From positions 1 to 19,688 of the forward strand of contig CACYWX010000010.1 in NCBI GenBank assembly GCA_902778205.1: a stretch of DNA of 19,688 nt. The letters are read 5' to 3'. The notes below the pieces were generated by a model. That model worked only from the letters and a program-made list of their open reading frames with translations, had not been told where the DNA came from and searched no databases. The position numbers and the translations under genes were made by a program. This DNA is from an uncultured Ruminococcus sp. GTDB lineage: Bacteria; Bacillota; Clostridia; Oscillospirales; CAG-272. Each line of letters begins with the position of its first letter. The stretch's first letter is position 1. Below, one piece after another: positions 1 to 8,251 of this stretch.

Positions 1-795
1 CACCGGCATGGACACATCCGCGTCCTCGTCCGTGAATACCGACGGACAGCTCAGCCAGGCGAACAGCCGCCGCACGATCCGGTCGCAGAGCCAGGCGAAG
101 GTCACGCAGAAGACCCCGAACCAGGCGGGGAGCATGACGAAGACCGAGCGGGCCGTGCCGTACAGACTCAGGGAGGTCAGGAGAGCCGCTCCGGATCCCT
201 CGGCGGATTCCGCTCCCGGCACGGCGGCGCGGAAGGCTGTTCCCAGCATCTCGGGCACCTCGGTCATGAAGGCGTCTCTAAGGCCCTCCGGCGAGCCGAA
301 ATCCAGACCGATCCGGACAGCCGCCGCCGTTCCGAAGCATCCCGCCGCGAACAGGGCCAGGGTCGTCACCCGCCGGAACCGGTCCTCCCGGGCGATCAGG
401 GACACGGCGAAGGCGTAGGACACGGGCAGGAGCGCCAGACTCAGGCACGCCGCGTCGGACAGCCGGGCTCCGAAGAGAAGCATCAGCCCGAAGGACAGGG
501 GCGTGCAGAGCAGGGATGCCTCCCGCCGCCATAAGAGCACGGTCAGGGCGTACAGGGAAGCGGCCAGCGGCAGGAACGGCAGACAGGCCAACAGTCCCGC
601 CACGTTCTGGGCCGACAGGGGTTCTCCCGCCGAGGGCGAGGCGAGTCTGGCCGCCGCCGCGGATGCCGCCGCCGACAGGAGCATAAACACCGCCGCCATG
701 AAGCCGGTCATCCGGGGGAGGTCCTCCCGGGGTTCCATGACGGAGCGCATCCGCCCGAGGAACGCCGAATCCGCACCCCTTCCGTTTTCAGCCAT
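1..795 (-). CDS. Polytopic membrane protein, N-terminal 265 residues (runs off left edge)
   Basis: An open frame reads without a stop from ATG at 795 to the window edge. The start has a strong purine-rich binding site (AGGGGG) a few bases upstream and a clear promoter at 858-886. The protein opens with a charged N-terminus of about 28 residues. Hydrophobic segments follow at roughly residues 30-50, 65-88, 96-110, 113-133, 143-160 and 213-245, so this is an integral membrane protein with at least five or six passes. A polar loop rich in Gly, Ser and Glu lies near 165-210, between the last segments. Its length and pattern would fit a DUF2232/YybS-like or other Firmicutes membrane family, but no diagnostic motif is visible, so I leave it unnamed. 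It starts 116 bases beyond the end of addA on the same strand and is probably transcribed separately. The C-terminus and stop are outside the window. Confidence 0.75.
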   Translation of the reverse strand, partial: MAENGRGADSAFLGRMRSVMEPREDLPRMTGFMAAVFMLLSAAASAAAARLASPSAGEPLSAQNVAGLLACLPFLPLAASLYALTVLLWRREASLLCTPLSFGLMLLFGARLSDAACLSLALLPVSYAFAVSLIAREDRFRRVTTLALFAAGCFGTAAAVRIGLDFGSPEGLRDAFMTEVPEMLGTAFRAAVPGAESAEGSGAALLTSLSLYGTARSVFVMLPAWFGVFCVTFAWLCDRIVRRLFAWLSCPSVFTDEDADVSMPV

Positions 796-857
796 AGTCC
801 CGCCCCCTTTTGCGCCGGTATCTGTCTCTGCGGACAATACTCCTATTTTAGTAATCC

Positions 858-886
858 ATTATACCACAGACGGCGGGGAAAATCAA
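858..886 (-). promoter_or_regulatory. Sigma-A promoter for the left-edge membrane protein
   Basis: On the minus strand, TTGATT (881-886) and TATAAT (858-863) are separated by exactly 17 bases. A TG one base before the -10 box makes it an extended -10 promoter. It lies just past the addA stop and about 60 bases upstream of the ATG at 795. Confidence 0.85.
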
Positions 887-911
887 GACGCCGGCCCGAC
901 AAAGCGGGGAT

Positions 912-3900
912 TTACGGCACCTCGACGGTCTTCCCCAGCACCGTGGAGTAGATCTCGGTGCGGACCACGGGCTCCCCGAACATGGCGGCGCAGATCTCCC
1001 TGTAGTACGTCAGCTGATTCCGGTGGCGGGCGAGGAGCTTTTTCGCGGCCAGGGAGGGATCGTTCCGCTCCTCCGCCGTCAGGGCGTCCGTCTTGTAGTC
1101 CACAAGCACCAGGCCGCCGCCGTCGGGATCCCGGTACACGCAGTCCACCACGCCCTGCACGGTGACCGAGGCGTTCCTCTCCCGGAGCAGGGCGGCATAG
1201 GCCGGATCCCCGGTGAAGCGCTCCGCGGGCAGAAGGGCGTTGAACCGGAACTCCCGCTTCACCATGGGTGAGCGCAGAAGGGCGTCCATCAGCGCGCTGT
1301 CCCGGAACCGATCCAGCTGCCAGCGGTAGATCAGGTCCGCCGTCTCCCGGGACAGGAACCGCTCCCGCACCAGCCGGTCGATCTCCGCGCCAACGCCCTT
1401 TTCCCGGAGATTCCGGTAATCGACGAACTGGAGGAACACATGGGTCGCGCTTCCCCGGTCCGCACCCGTGGCCTGCACCCCTCCCGTCATGAAGGACGGA
1501 CGCTTCGGCTGACGCTTCCGTTCCTCTGAGGCATCCGCGGCTTCGTCGGCTGGAATTTCATCCGGTTCCGCGTCCGGCGGGAGGGTTTCGGTATTCTCAT
1601 CCAGGGTGGGGGACAGACCGGCGTCCTCCCCGTCCAGAATCTCCGGATTCAGCCGGGACACCGTCAGCTTGGAGGGGATCCGGCCCAGCACGTTTTCATA
1701 GGCGAAGGAGAACCGTTCCGCGAGACGGTCCGCGAGGGCACGGCGGGCTTCGGCGGCATCCTCTCCCTCGTCGGGGACGGACGCGGGCTCGGCGGGACCC
1801 TCCTCCGGATAAGGCTCCTCCCCGGGGATCTCCTCCGGTTCATCGGTCTCCGCTCTCCGGACGCTCACCGTCACGCGCTCCGTGGGATGCGCCGCCAGAG
1901 CCTCGAGAATCCAGCGGAGATAGCTCCCCGCCGTCCCGGCCCGGTATGCGTCCGCCGTTTGGGCCTGCCGCTCGGACTCCTCCAGCAGCTGATCCGGCTT
2001 CTGGGCCTTGCCGGTCACGATCAGGTGGTTCTGGGCCCGGGTCATGGCCACGTACAGCATCCGCATCTCCTCGTTCACGGCCTCCCGGGCGGTTTTCGCG
2101 CCGATGGCCTGCCGCAGGAAGGTGTCGCACCGGGCCAGACCGGCGGGATCGGGCAGGGTCATGCCGAAGCCCAGCTCCCCGTCGAAGAGGACCGTCCGCT
2201 GTTCGTCCTCCGTGTTCCGCCGCTTTGCGCACTCGCACAGGAAGCAGACCGGGAATTCCAGCCCCTTGGAGGCGTGGATGGTCATGATGGACACGGCGTC
2301 CTCCCGCCTGACGAACCCGGCGTCCTCCTCCGTATTCAGCATGTCGGGCAGATCCTCCAGCAGGCCGGACAGACCGCCGCCCGCCGAGATCCGCTCCCGG
2401 TTCCGCACCGCCGTGACAAACCGGTTCACCGCGTCCCGCTCCGCGCCGTTCTCCCGGATCCCGTCCAGAGCGAAGAAATCCGTGTCCCGGAGAAGGAATT
2501 CCGTGTAGCTGTCCGCCGCCATGCCTCGCGCCAAGGCTCTCTGACGCCGGAGCCACCGGCGCACAAGGAGGCACTTCTGACCGAGCGGCGACTCCGGATC
2601 CCCGTCCGCGGCGGCCTCCACCCCGGCGTAGAGGGGAGCGTCTCCCGCGGCCCGGCGGATGGCGATGAGATCCCCGGCGTCCACGGAAAAGACCGGGGAC
2701 CGGAGCGCGCCTGCCGTATAGATGTCCCTCAGGGGATTGTCCACCAGGTTCAGCAGGCAGGTCAGAAGCATCACCGAGGGATAGGAACCCAGGGCCCGGG
2801 TGGTCTTCATCACCGCCGGGATCCCGCGCCGCTCCAGGGCCGCCCGATAGTTCTCCGCCGACCGGCCCGAGCGAAGCAGGATCGCCGCGTCCCCCGCCTT
2901 CATGACGGAGATTCCGTTTCCCCGGTACCGGCCGACCATGTCCGCGATGCGCTCCGCCGCGTATTCCGCCTCGGGATCGGTCTTTTCGCCGCTCTCCCCG
3001 GAGGTTTCGCCGTCCGGGTCATCGTCCTCGGAGGAGGAGGGTTTCCGGGGATTCTCCACGATCACCACCTCCGCCCGTGGAGCGTCCTCGGGCAGGTCCG
3101 GCCGGGCGTGGATCAGGGCGTCCTCCGCCTCGTAGGGAATGCCGCCCCAGGGAAGCAGATGGGCGGACACGGCGTTGGAGAAGTCCACCACGGACCCGGC
3201 GCACCGGAAATTCTCGCTCATGAAGAGGCTCCGGCCCTCCTCTCCGGAGAGCACCGGCAGATCCTCTCCGCATTCCTCCGGCGATACGGTGCCCCAGGCC
3301 CGCCGGTAGGAGGAGAACACGGAGGGATCCGCGCCCCGGAACCGGTAGATGGACTGCTTCACGTCCCCCACCATGAACCGGTACGCCTCCGGGGACACCG
3401 CCCGGAAGATCCTGTCCTGCACGTCGTTGGTGTCCTGGTATTCGTCGATGAAGAGGTACCGCAGTCCCCGCCCGATCTCCTCCGCGGCCCGGGTGCGCCC
3501 TCCTTCCCCGTCGGTGAGGAGCGCGAGGGCACAGGTCTCCAGATCCCCGTAGTCCAGCGCTGCCAGCTCCCGTTTCCGGGCGTCCAGCCTGCTCCGGAAG
3601 GAGGCGAGGACCCGGGCCGCACGCCTCAGGATCCGGGCGGTCTTGGCGGCGGACTCCCGGATCTCCTCCGCGGATCCGCTGAAATACGCCTTGACCATGC
3701 GCTCCATCCGATCCTTCATCTCGGTGCGGAAGAACTTGAAGGTCTCCCCCGCCTCCGTCACGTCCTGCTTCTGCAGGCGCGCCAGGGTCCCGAATCCGGC
3801 GGTCCGCATCCGTTCGGCCAGCGCGTCGTAGGCGGTCCCGTCGTCCGCGGCCATGGCCTCCGTCCGCTCCGCCCATTCGATGAGGGAATCGGCCAGGGGC

Positions 3901-4682
3901 CCGTATTTGTCGTCCTCCTTGCCCGGGGAGAAGTCCTCCCGGCATCCGGACAGAGCCCGGCGGTAATGGGCGGCGAACTCCACGATCCGGCGGCGGACCT
4001 CCTCTCCCCAGACAGTGGAGAGGGGATCTTCCTCACCCTTCCCCAGGGCGGACTGGAGATCGGCGAAGCGGTTCAGGGTGTCCGGCGTCAGACCGGCGGA
4101 GGCCAGCTTTCCGTCCAGCCACAGAAGCTCCCCGTCGATGGCGTCCGCGTCCCGGACATGGCCGAGGATGTCCGCCAGCTCCGGGAAGGAGGCCTCGTCG
4201 TCCGTGGGATCGCCGGGAGAAGCGAAGGCGTCGTCCACTGTGTCCTTCATCACCTCCGTCATGAGGTTCTTCGCCGCCGTATCCTCCAGGATCCGGGCGT
4301 CCGGAGACAGGCCCAGGGTGGGGAAATAGGGCTTCATGGCCTGATAGAGGAAGGAGTGGATGGTGGAGATCCGCGCGCCGGGCAGCTGTCCCATGGCACG
4401 GGCCGCTCTCGCCGCCGTCTCCATATCTCCCGCGGCCCGGGCATCGTTCAGAGCCTCCGTCAGCCGCCGCCCGATCCTCTCCCGCATCTCCGCCGCCGCG
4501 GCCCGGGTGAAGGTCACGATCAGCATCTCGGACAGCTCCGCCTCTCCCTCCGCCACCAGCCGGGCGATCCGTCCCGTCAGTGCGGCAGTCTTTCCGCTTC
4601 CCGCCGCCGCGGACAGGAGCAGGTTCCCGCCCCGGTACTCCACCGCCGCCTTCTGCGCGGGGGTATAATTCATTCCGGCCAT
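912..4682 (-). CDS. addA: ATP-dependent helicase/nuclease subunit A (AddA)
   Basis: AddA is the UvrD-type 3'-5' helicase and nuclease subunit of AddAB, the Firmicutes counterpart of RecBCD. The complex resects double-strand breaks for RecA loading. Visible in order: Q-motif-like start (NYTPAQ), Walker A AAAGSGKT at residues 25-32, motif Ia around VTFTRAAAAEM, Walker B DEYQDT at 413-418, motif IV with KQSIYRFRGAD, motif V with IHASKGLEF and motif VI with YVAMTRAQ. The C-terminal PD-(D/E)XK nuclease carries VDYKTD with D1195 and K1197. At 1256 aa it is close to the usual ~1230. An acidic, Pro/Glu-rich linker of about 70 residues lies in two blocks before the nuclease and looks like a lineage-specific expansion. 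The start has GGAG four bases upstream; M4 is the alternative. It sits 48 bases behind addB, the classical addB-addA order. Confidence 0.97.
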   Translation of the reverse strand: MAGMNYTPAQKAAVEYRGGNLLLSAAAGSGKTAALTGRIARLVAEGEAELSEMLIVTFTRAAAAEMRERIGRRLTEALNDARAAGDMETAARAARAMGQLPGARISTIHSFLYQAMKPYFPTLGLSPDARILEDTAAKNLMTEVMKDTVDDAFASPGDPTDDEASFPELADILGHVRDADAIDGELLWLDGKLASAGLTPDTLNRFADLQSALGKGEEDPLSTVWGEEVRRRIVEFAAHYRRALSGCREDFSPGKEDDKYGPLADSLIEWAERTEAMAADDGTAYDALAERMRTAGFGTLARLQKQDVTEAGETFKFFRTEMKDRMERMVKAYFSGSAEEIRESAAKTARILRRAARVLASFRSRLDARKRELAALDYGDLETCALALLTDGEGGRTRAAEEIGRGLRYLFIDEYQDTNDVQDRIFRAVSPEAYRFMVGDVKQSIYRFRGADPSVFSSYRRAWGTVSPEECGEDLPVLSGEEGRSLFMSENFRCAGSVVDFSNAVSAHLLPWGGIPYEAEDALIHARPDLPEDAPRAEVVIVENPRKPSSSEDDDPDGETSGESGEKTDPEAEYAAERIADMVGRYRGNGISVMKAGDAAILLRSGRSAENYRAALERRGIPAVMKTTRALGSYPSVMLLTCLLNLVDNPLRDIYTAGALRSPVFSVDAGDLIAIRRAAGDAPLYAGVEAAADGDPESPLGQKCLLVRRWLRRQRALARGMAADSYTEFLLRDTDFFALDGIRENGAERDAVNRFVTAVRNRERISAGGGLSGLLEDLPDMLNTEEDAGFVRREDAVSIMTIHASKGLEFPVCFLCECAKRRNTEDEQRTVLFDGELGFGMTLPDPAGLARCDTFLRQAIGAKTAREAVNEEMRMLYVAMTRAQNHLIVTGKAQKPDQLLEESERQAQTADAYRAGTAGSYLRWILEALAAHPTERVTVSVRRAETDEPEEIPGEEPYPEEGPAEPASVPDEGEDAAEARRALADRLAERFSFAYENVLGRIPSKLTVSRLNPEILDGEDAGLSPTLDENTETLPPDAEPDEIPADEAADASEERKRQPKRPSFMTGGVQATGADRGSATHVFLQFVDYRNLREKGVGAEIDRLVRERFLSRETADLIYRWQLDRFRDSALMDALLRSPMVKREFRFNALLPAERFTGDPAYAALLRERNASVTVQGVVDCVYRDPDGGGLVLVDYKTDALTAEERNDPSLAAKKLLARHRNQLTYYREICAAMFGEPVVRTEIYSTVLGKTVEVP

Positions 4683-4730
4683 GGTTCTCCGACCTCGCTT
4701 CTTTTCTTGATTGTCATTCCGATCCGTCCG

Positions 4731-7700
4731 TCAGCCGATCCGGCAGATCCAGCGGTTTCCGCACCAGGCGCAGGGATCCTCTCCCGGGGTGCGGCGCGGC
4801 TTTGCTCCGGCGTCCCCGGCTCTCATGCCCGCGGCGATCCGTCCGACGGTCTCCCCGATCTCCTCGTAGAGGGCGCCGAATTCCTCCAGCGTCACCAGGG
4901 CCGTTTTGCCCACCGCCTTCAATCCGCCGTCCTTTGTCTCCTTCAGGGGCACGAACCGTCCGGAGAGCTCCCCGTCCATGGCCCGGAGCACGTCCTCCTC
5001 GTCCAGATAAACGCCCACCCGGGTCAGGTGCTTTTCCGCCTCGACCTCCGATTCCTCCGCGGTCAGCATCCGCGGGCTGGAGAAGGGCGCGGGCTTCACG
5101 GTAAAGTACACCGCCGCCGCCGGGATCCGCTCCCGGTCCTCCTCCGGAGAGGGGCCGGGGAGACCGTTCTTCCACACGGCGAAGAGATAGAGGAGCGCCT
5201 GCACGTCCAGTCCGCGCTTTACCCGGTCCAGGGAGAAGTTCTTGGAGCCGGTCTTGTAGTCCACCACCCGGATATACTGCTTTCCGTCCGGGGCGTCCCA
5301 GAGATCCACCCGGTCCGCGACGCCGTCCAGCGTCACCTCCGCGCCGTCCGGAGTCCGGATGCGGATGGGCTCGGCGGACCCGTCCCCCAGTCCGATGGGC
5401 ATTTCAAAGGCCGCGGGACGGAAGCCCCCCTGTCTCAGCTCCCGGGACACGGCCCGGAGGAAGACCAGGGTGTGCCGCTCCAGCCGCCGGAACAGGTACA
5501 CCAGCCGCCCGTCCCGCTCCATGGACCCGCCCGTCATCCGGGACAGCTCCTCCACGTATTCGGCGATGATGGCCCGCGCGGCCTCCTTCATCTCCTCGTC
5601 GGACAGGTCGGCGGGCTGCGAGGCGAAATACTGCTCCAACACCCGATGCACGAAGTTTCCCACATCCGCCGCCGTGATCCCGGCCCGTCTTTCCTCCTCC
5701 AGCTTCATGCGGTACCGGCAGGCAAAGCGGAAGGGACAGCTCAGAAAGGTCTCGATCTTCCCCTGGGACAGGCGCATCCGGCGTCCCGTCTCCCGCATGG
5801 CAGGCCCGATCCGGTCGTTCTCCGCCGTCAGCGGCACCCGGGAGGCATCCCGCCGCGCGGTGATCCGGGACAGGACGGCGCGGTCCTCCTCCGACGTTCT
5901 CCGGGACAGCAGGTACTCCGCCGTCGCCGGATGCCAGACGATCTCCTCCAGGGGCAGCTCGCCGAAGGTCCGGACCGGGACGCCTGTGATGTCCGCGATC
6001 CGCGCCGCTCCCTCCGAGAGGCTTTTCCCGCCGGAGCTTCCCTGACCCACCGGAGCCAGCACCACCAGCTTTTCCCCCGCCGAAGCCGCCGCGCGGTAGA
6101 ACATGAAGGCCTCCCGGGCCGTCTGCATGGCCGCGTCGGGACCGCCGATGACCAGTCCCACGGATTCAAGCGCCTCCTTGTCCCGTTCGTCGAAGAAATC
6201 CCCTGCGGACACCGACGTGCCGGGGAATTCTCCCTCCACCGCGCCCAGAAGGATCACGCAGCGGACCCCGTCGAAGCGGACGCCGGACGCGCTGCCCAGC
6301 ATCACCTCGTCACAGCCGGTGGGGATGGTACCCATGTCCATGGCGGCGGCGACCCGGGCGAAAAGACCCGAGAACCGGCCCGCATCCAGACGGGTGTCCC
6401 CGAGGATCTGCACCATTTTGTCAAGGATCCGGCAGACCGCGTCCCAGCCGGCTTCGGTCCGAACGCCCTCCTTCGGCATGCCGATCTCCCGGTACGCCGC
6501 GCCGAGGGATTCCAGCCTCTCCTCCAGCCCGCATTCCTCCGCCAGCGCCACGATCCCTTCGGCGATGCGGCGCACTTCGGCGGATCCGTCAGCGAACACG
6601 GACAGGAACCGGTCCAGCGGAGGGATCACCCGTCTTCTGACCGCGTTGGCGGCGTCCAGCAGGGCCCGGTCCTCCGGGGTGATCTCCGTCCGGTATCCGG
6701 CGGGATTCATGATCCAGTCCCCGCCCGCGAACATGCGCCTGCCCCGGATGTTCCAGGCGGCGGCATAGGTCTCGAAGGCCTCCTCCGCGAATCCGGACAA
6801 CCCCGGGGCCGCCTCCTCCGCGGGATCCGCCGCCGGGGTCAGGCCGGTCTTGACGAAGCGGACCACATCCCGCCTCTGCCAACCTCCCGCGCCCACCGCC
6901 AGAGCCGCCTCGACGAACCGGACCGCGGGAGACCGGGACACCGCCGAGGATTCCGACAGGAAGCAGGGGATCCCCTGGGCGCGGAGGGCAGCGTCCGTGA
7001 TGCCCTCCCGTCCGGCGAAGGAGCGGGCCACCACGGCGATCTCCCGGCAGGCGTATCCCTCCCGCAGGAGCCGTCCGATCACCGACGCGCAGGCCTCCGC
7101 CTCGTCGAAGAGATCCGCGCATTTCAGCACCGTCACGCTTCCGTCGTCCTCCGGTTTCTCCTCTCCGGCGGATCCAGGGGCCCCGTCCTCCGCGTATCGG
7201 AACAGATCCCGCTCCACGCGGCGGAGAAGGGGCGCGTCCCGGTGGCGGAGGTTTTCCGTCAGGGGAATGCGCTCGTATTCCTTTCCGCAGCGGTCCGCCA
7301 GGCGCACGGCGGTTTTGAGGAAGGCGCGGATCTCCCCGAACTGACGCTCGTCCCCCTCGATCCCGGGCGTCGGCGGGCAGGCGAAGGTGACCCACACCTC
7401 GTCCGCCTGACCGAAGATCCGGTACAGGATCTTTTCCTGGGGAGCCGTCAGGGAGTAGAAAGAGTCCATGAAGACCGCCTTGCCGCGGAAATACGGATGC
7501 TCCGCCAGGGTGTCGGCCAGACGGGCGGGCAGGTCTCCCCGGTCGATGGCCTCCCGGTGGAGGATATCCTCGTAGGCGGCGTAGACCAGCACTGCGTCCC
7601 GCAGACGGCTGAGCAGATCCCCGCTCCGGTCGGATTTTCCGCCGTCGGAATCCGCGCCGCCGGAGATCTCCCGTTCTTCACAACGCTCCGCCTCCAGAGC

Positions 7701-8144
7701 CTCCAGCCGCGTCAGGGCCTCCTCCGCCTCTCCGGGGGTGATGCCGGCGGCCTTCAGCTCGTCCACGGCCTCCGTCAGGGCGGGCAGGTTCCGGTCCTCC
7801 CGTCCGCCGTCCTCGCCGCGCCGGTACACGGTCAGCTGTTCCCAGACGGACAGCATGGCCCGCCAGACCAGAAGCGTCCGGCTCCCCTCGTCCACAACGG
7901 GATCCGCCAGACCGCCGTACTCCCGGAACACGGCGTTGGCCAGACGGGTGAAATTGGTGATCTCCAGCCGCAGGTTCGCGGAGGGAGGCAGGAGGCGGGC
8001 CATGTCGGTCTCCCAGGCCACCGTCTGCTGCTCGGGCACCAGGATCACCACGTCCCGGCTCCCCGACCTCATCTCCCGGATCACTTCCTCCCGGATGCGG
8101 GCGGTCTTGCCGGTTCCTGCCCGGCCGGTGATAAAATGAAGCAT
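4731..8144 (-). CDS. addB: ATP-dependent helicase/deoxyribonuclease subunit B (AddB)
   Basis: AddB is the second subunit of the AddAB break-processing enzyme. It has a degenerate helicase fold for Chi recognition plus a nuclease that cuts the 5' strand. Visible: Walker A GRAGTGKT at residues 7-14, and a C-terminal nuclease with VVDYKTG (D962, K964) followed by an LDVQALLY helix. Four cysteines match the known AddB 4Fe-4S cluster: C803 in SCPF near the start of the nuclease, and C1125, C1128 and C1134 in the last 13 residues (C-x2-C-x5-C). Length 1137 aa is typical (Bacillus about 1166). ATG at 8144 has AAGGA seven bases upstream. No convincing separate promoter was found; the terminator of the upstream M23-like gene lies immediately before its binding site (see findings). 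Confidence 0.97.
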   Translation of the reverse strand: MLHFITGRAGTGKTARIREEVIREMRSGSRDVVILVPEQQTVAWETDMARLLPPSANLRLEITNFTRLANAVFREYGGLADPVVDEGSRTLLVWRAMLSVWEQLTVYRRGEDGGREDRNLPALTEAVDELKAAGITPGEAEEALTRLEALEAERCEEREISGGADSDGGKSDRSGDLLSRLRDAVLVYAAYEDILHREAIDRGDLPARLADTLAEHPYFRGKAVFMDSFYSLTAPQEKILYRIFGQADEVWVTFACPPTPGIEGDERQFGEIRAFLKTAVRLADRCGKEYERIPLTENLRHRDAPLLRRVERDLFRYAEDGAPGSAGEEKPEDDGSVTVLKCADLFDEAEACASVIGRLLREGYACREIAVVARSFAGREGITDAALRAQGIPCFLSESSAVSRSPAVRFVEAALAVGAGGWQRRDVVRFVKTGLTPAADPAEEAAPGLSGFAEEAFETYAAAWNIRGRRMFAGGDWIMNPAGYRTEITPEDRALLDAANAVRRRVIPPLDRFLSVFADGSAEVRRIAEGIVALAEECGLEERLESLGAAYREIGMPKEGVRTEAGWDAVCRILDKMVQILGDTRLDAGRFSGLFARVAAAMDMGTIPTGCDEVMLGSASGVRFDGVRCVILLGAVEGEFPGTSVSAGDFFDERDKEALESVGLVIGGPDAAMQTAREAFMFYRAAASAGEKLVVLAPVGQGSSGGKSLSEGAARIADITGVPVRTFGELPLEEIVWHPATAEYLLSRRTSEEDRAVLSRITARRDASRVPLTAENDRIGPAMRETGRRMRLSQGKIETFLSCPFRFACRYRMKLEEERRAGITAADVGNFVHRVLEQYFASQPADLSDEEMKEAARAIIAEYVEELSRMTGGSMERDGRLVYLFRRLERHTLVFLRAVSRELRQGGFRPAAFEMPIGLGDGSAEPIRIRTPDGAEVTLDGVADRVDLWDAPDGKQYIRVVDYKTGSKNFSLDRVKRGLDVQALLYLFAVWKNGLPGPSPEEDRERIPAAAVYFTVKPAPFSSPRMLTAEESEVEAEKHLTRVGVYLDEEDVLRAMDGELSGRFVPLKETKDGGLKAVGKTALVTLEEFGALYEEIGETVGRIAAGMRAGDAGAKPRRTPGEDPCAWCGNRWICRIG

Positions 8145-8158
8145 ACGTCCGTCCTTAT

Positions 8159-8209
8159 AAAAAACGGAGCCGCCGCGCCCGCCGAAATCGCGGTCCGTAC
8201 GGCAGCTCC
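8159..8209 (-). terminator. Intrinsic terminator of the M23-like gene, abutting the addB ribosome binding site
   Basis: On the minus strand, GGAGCTGCCG (8200-8209) pairs with CGGCGGCTCC (8166-8175). This is a 10-bp stem with one G-U pair, followed one base later by six T residues (8159-8164). The addB binding site AAGGA begins only two bases past the T run (8152-8156). Confidence 0.75.
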
Positions 8210-8251
8210 CGTAAAGGTTGAAAAGCTTGTGAGACAGCGCTGTGGCGCCGC

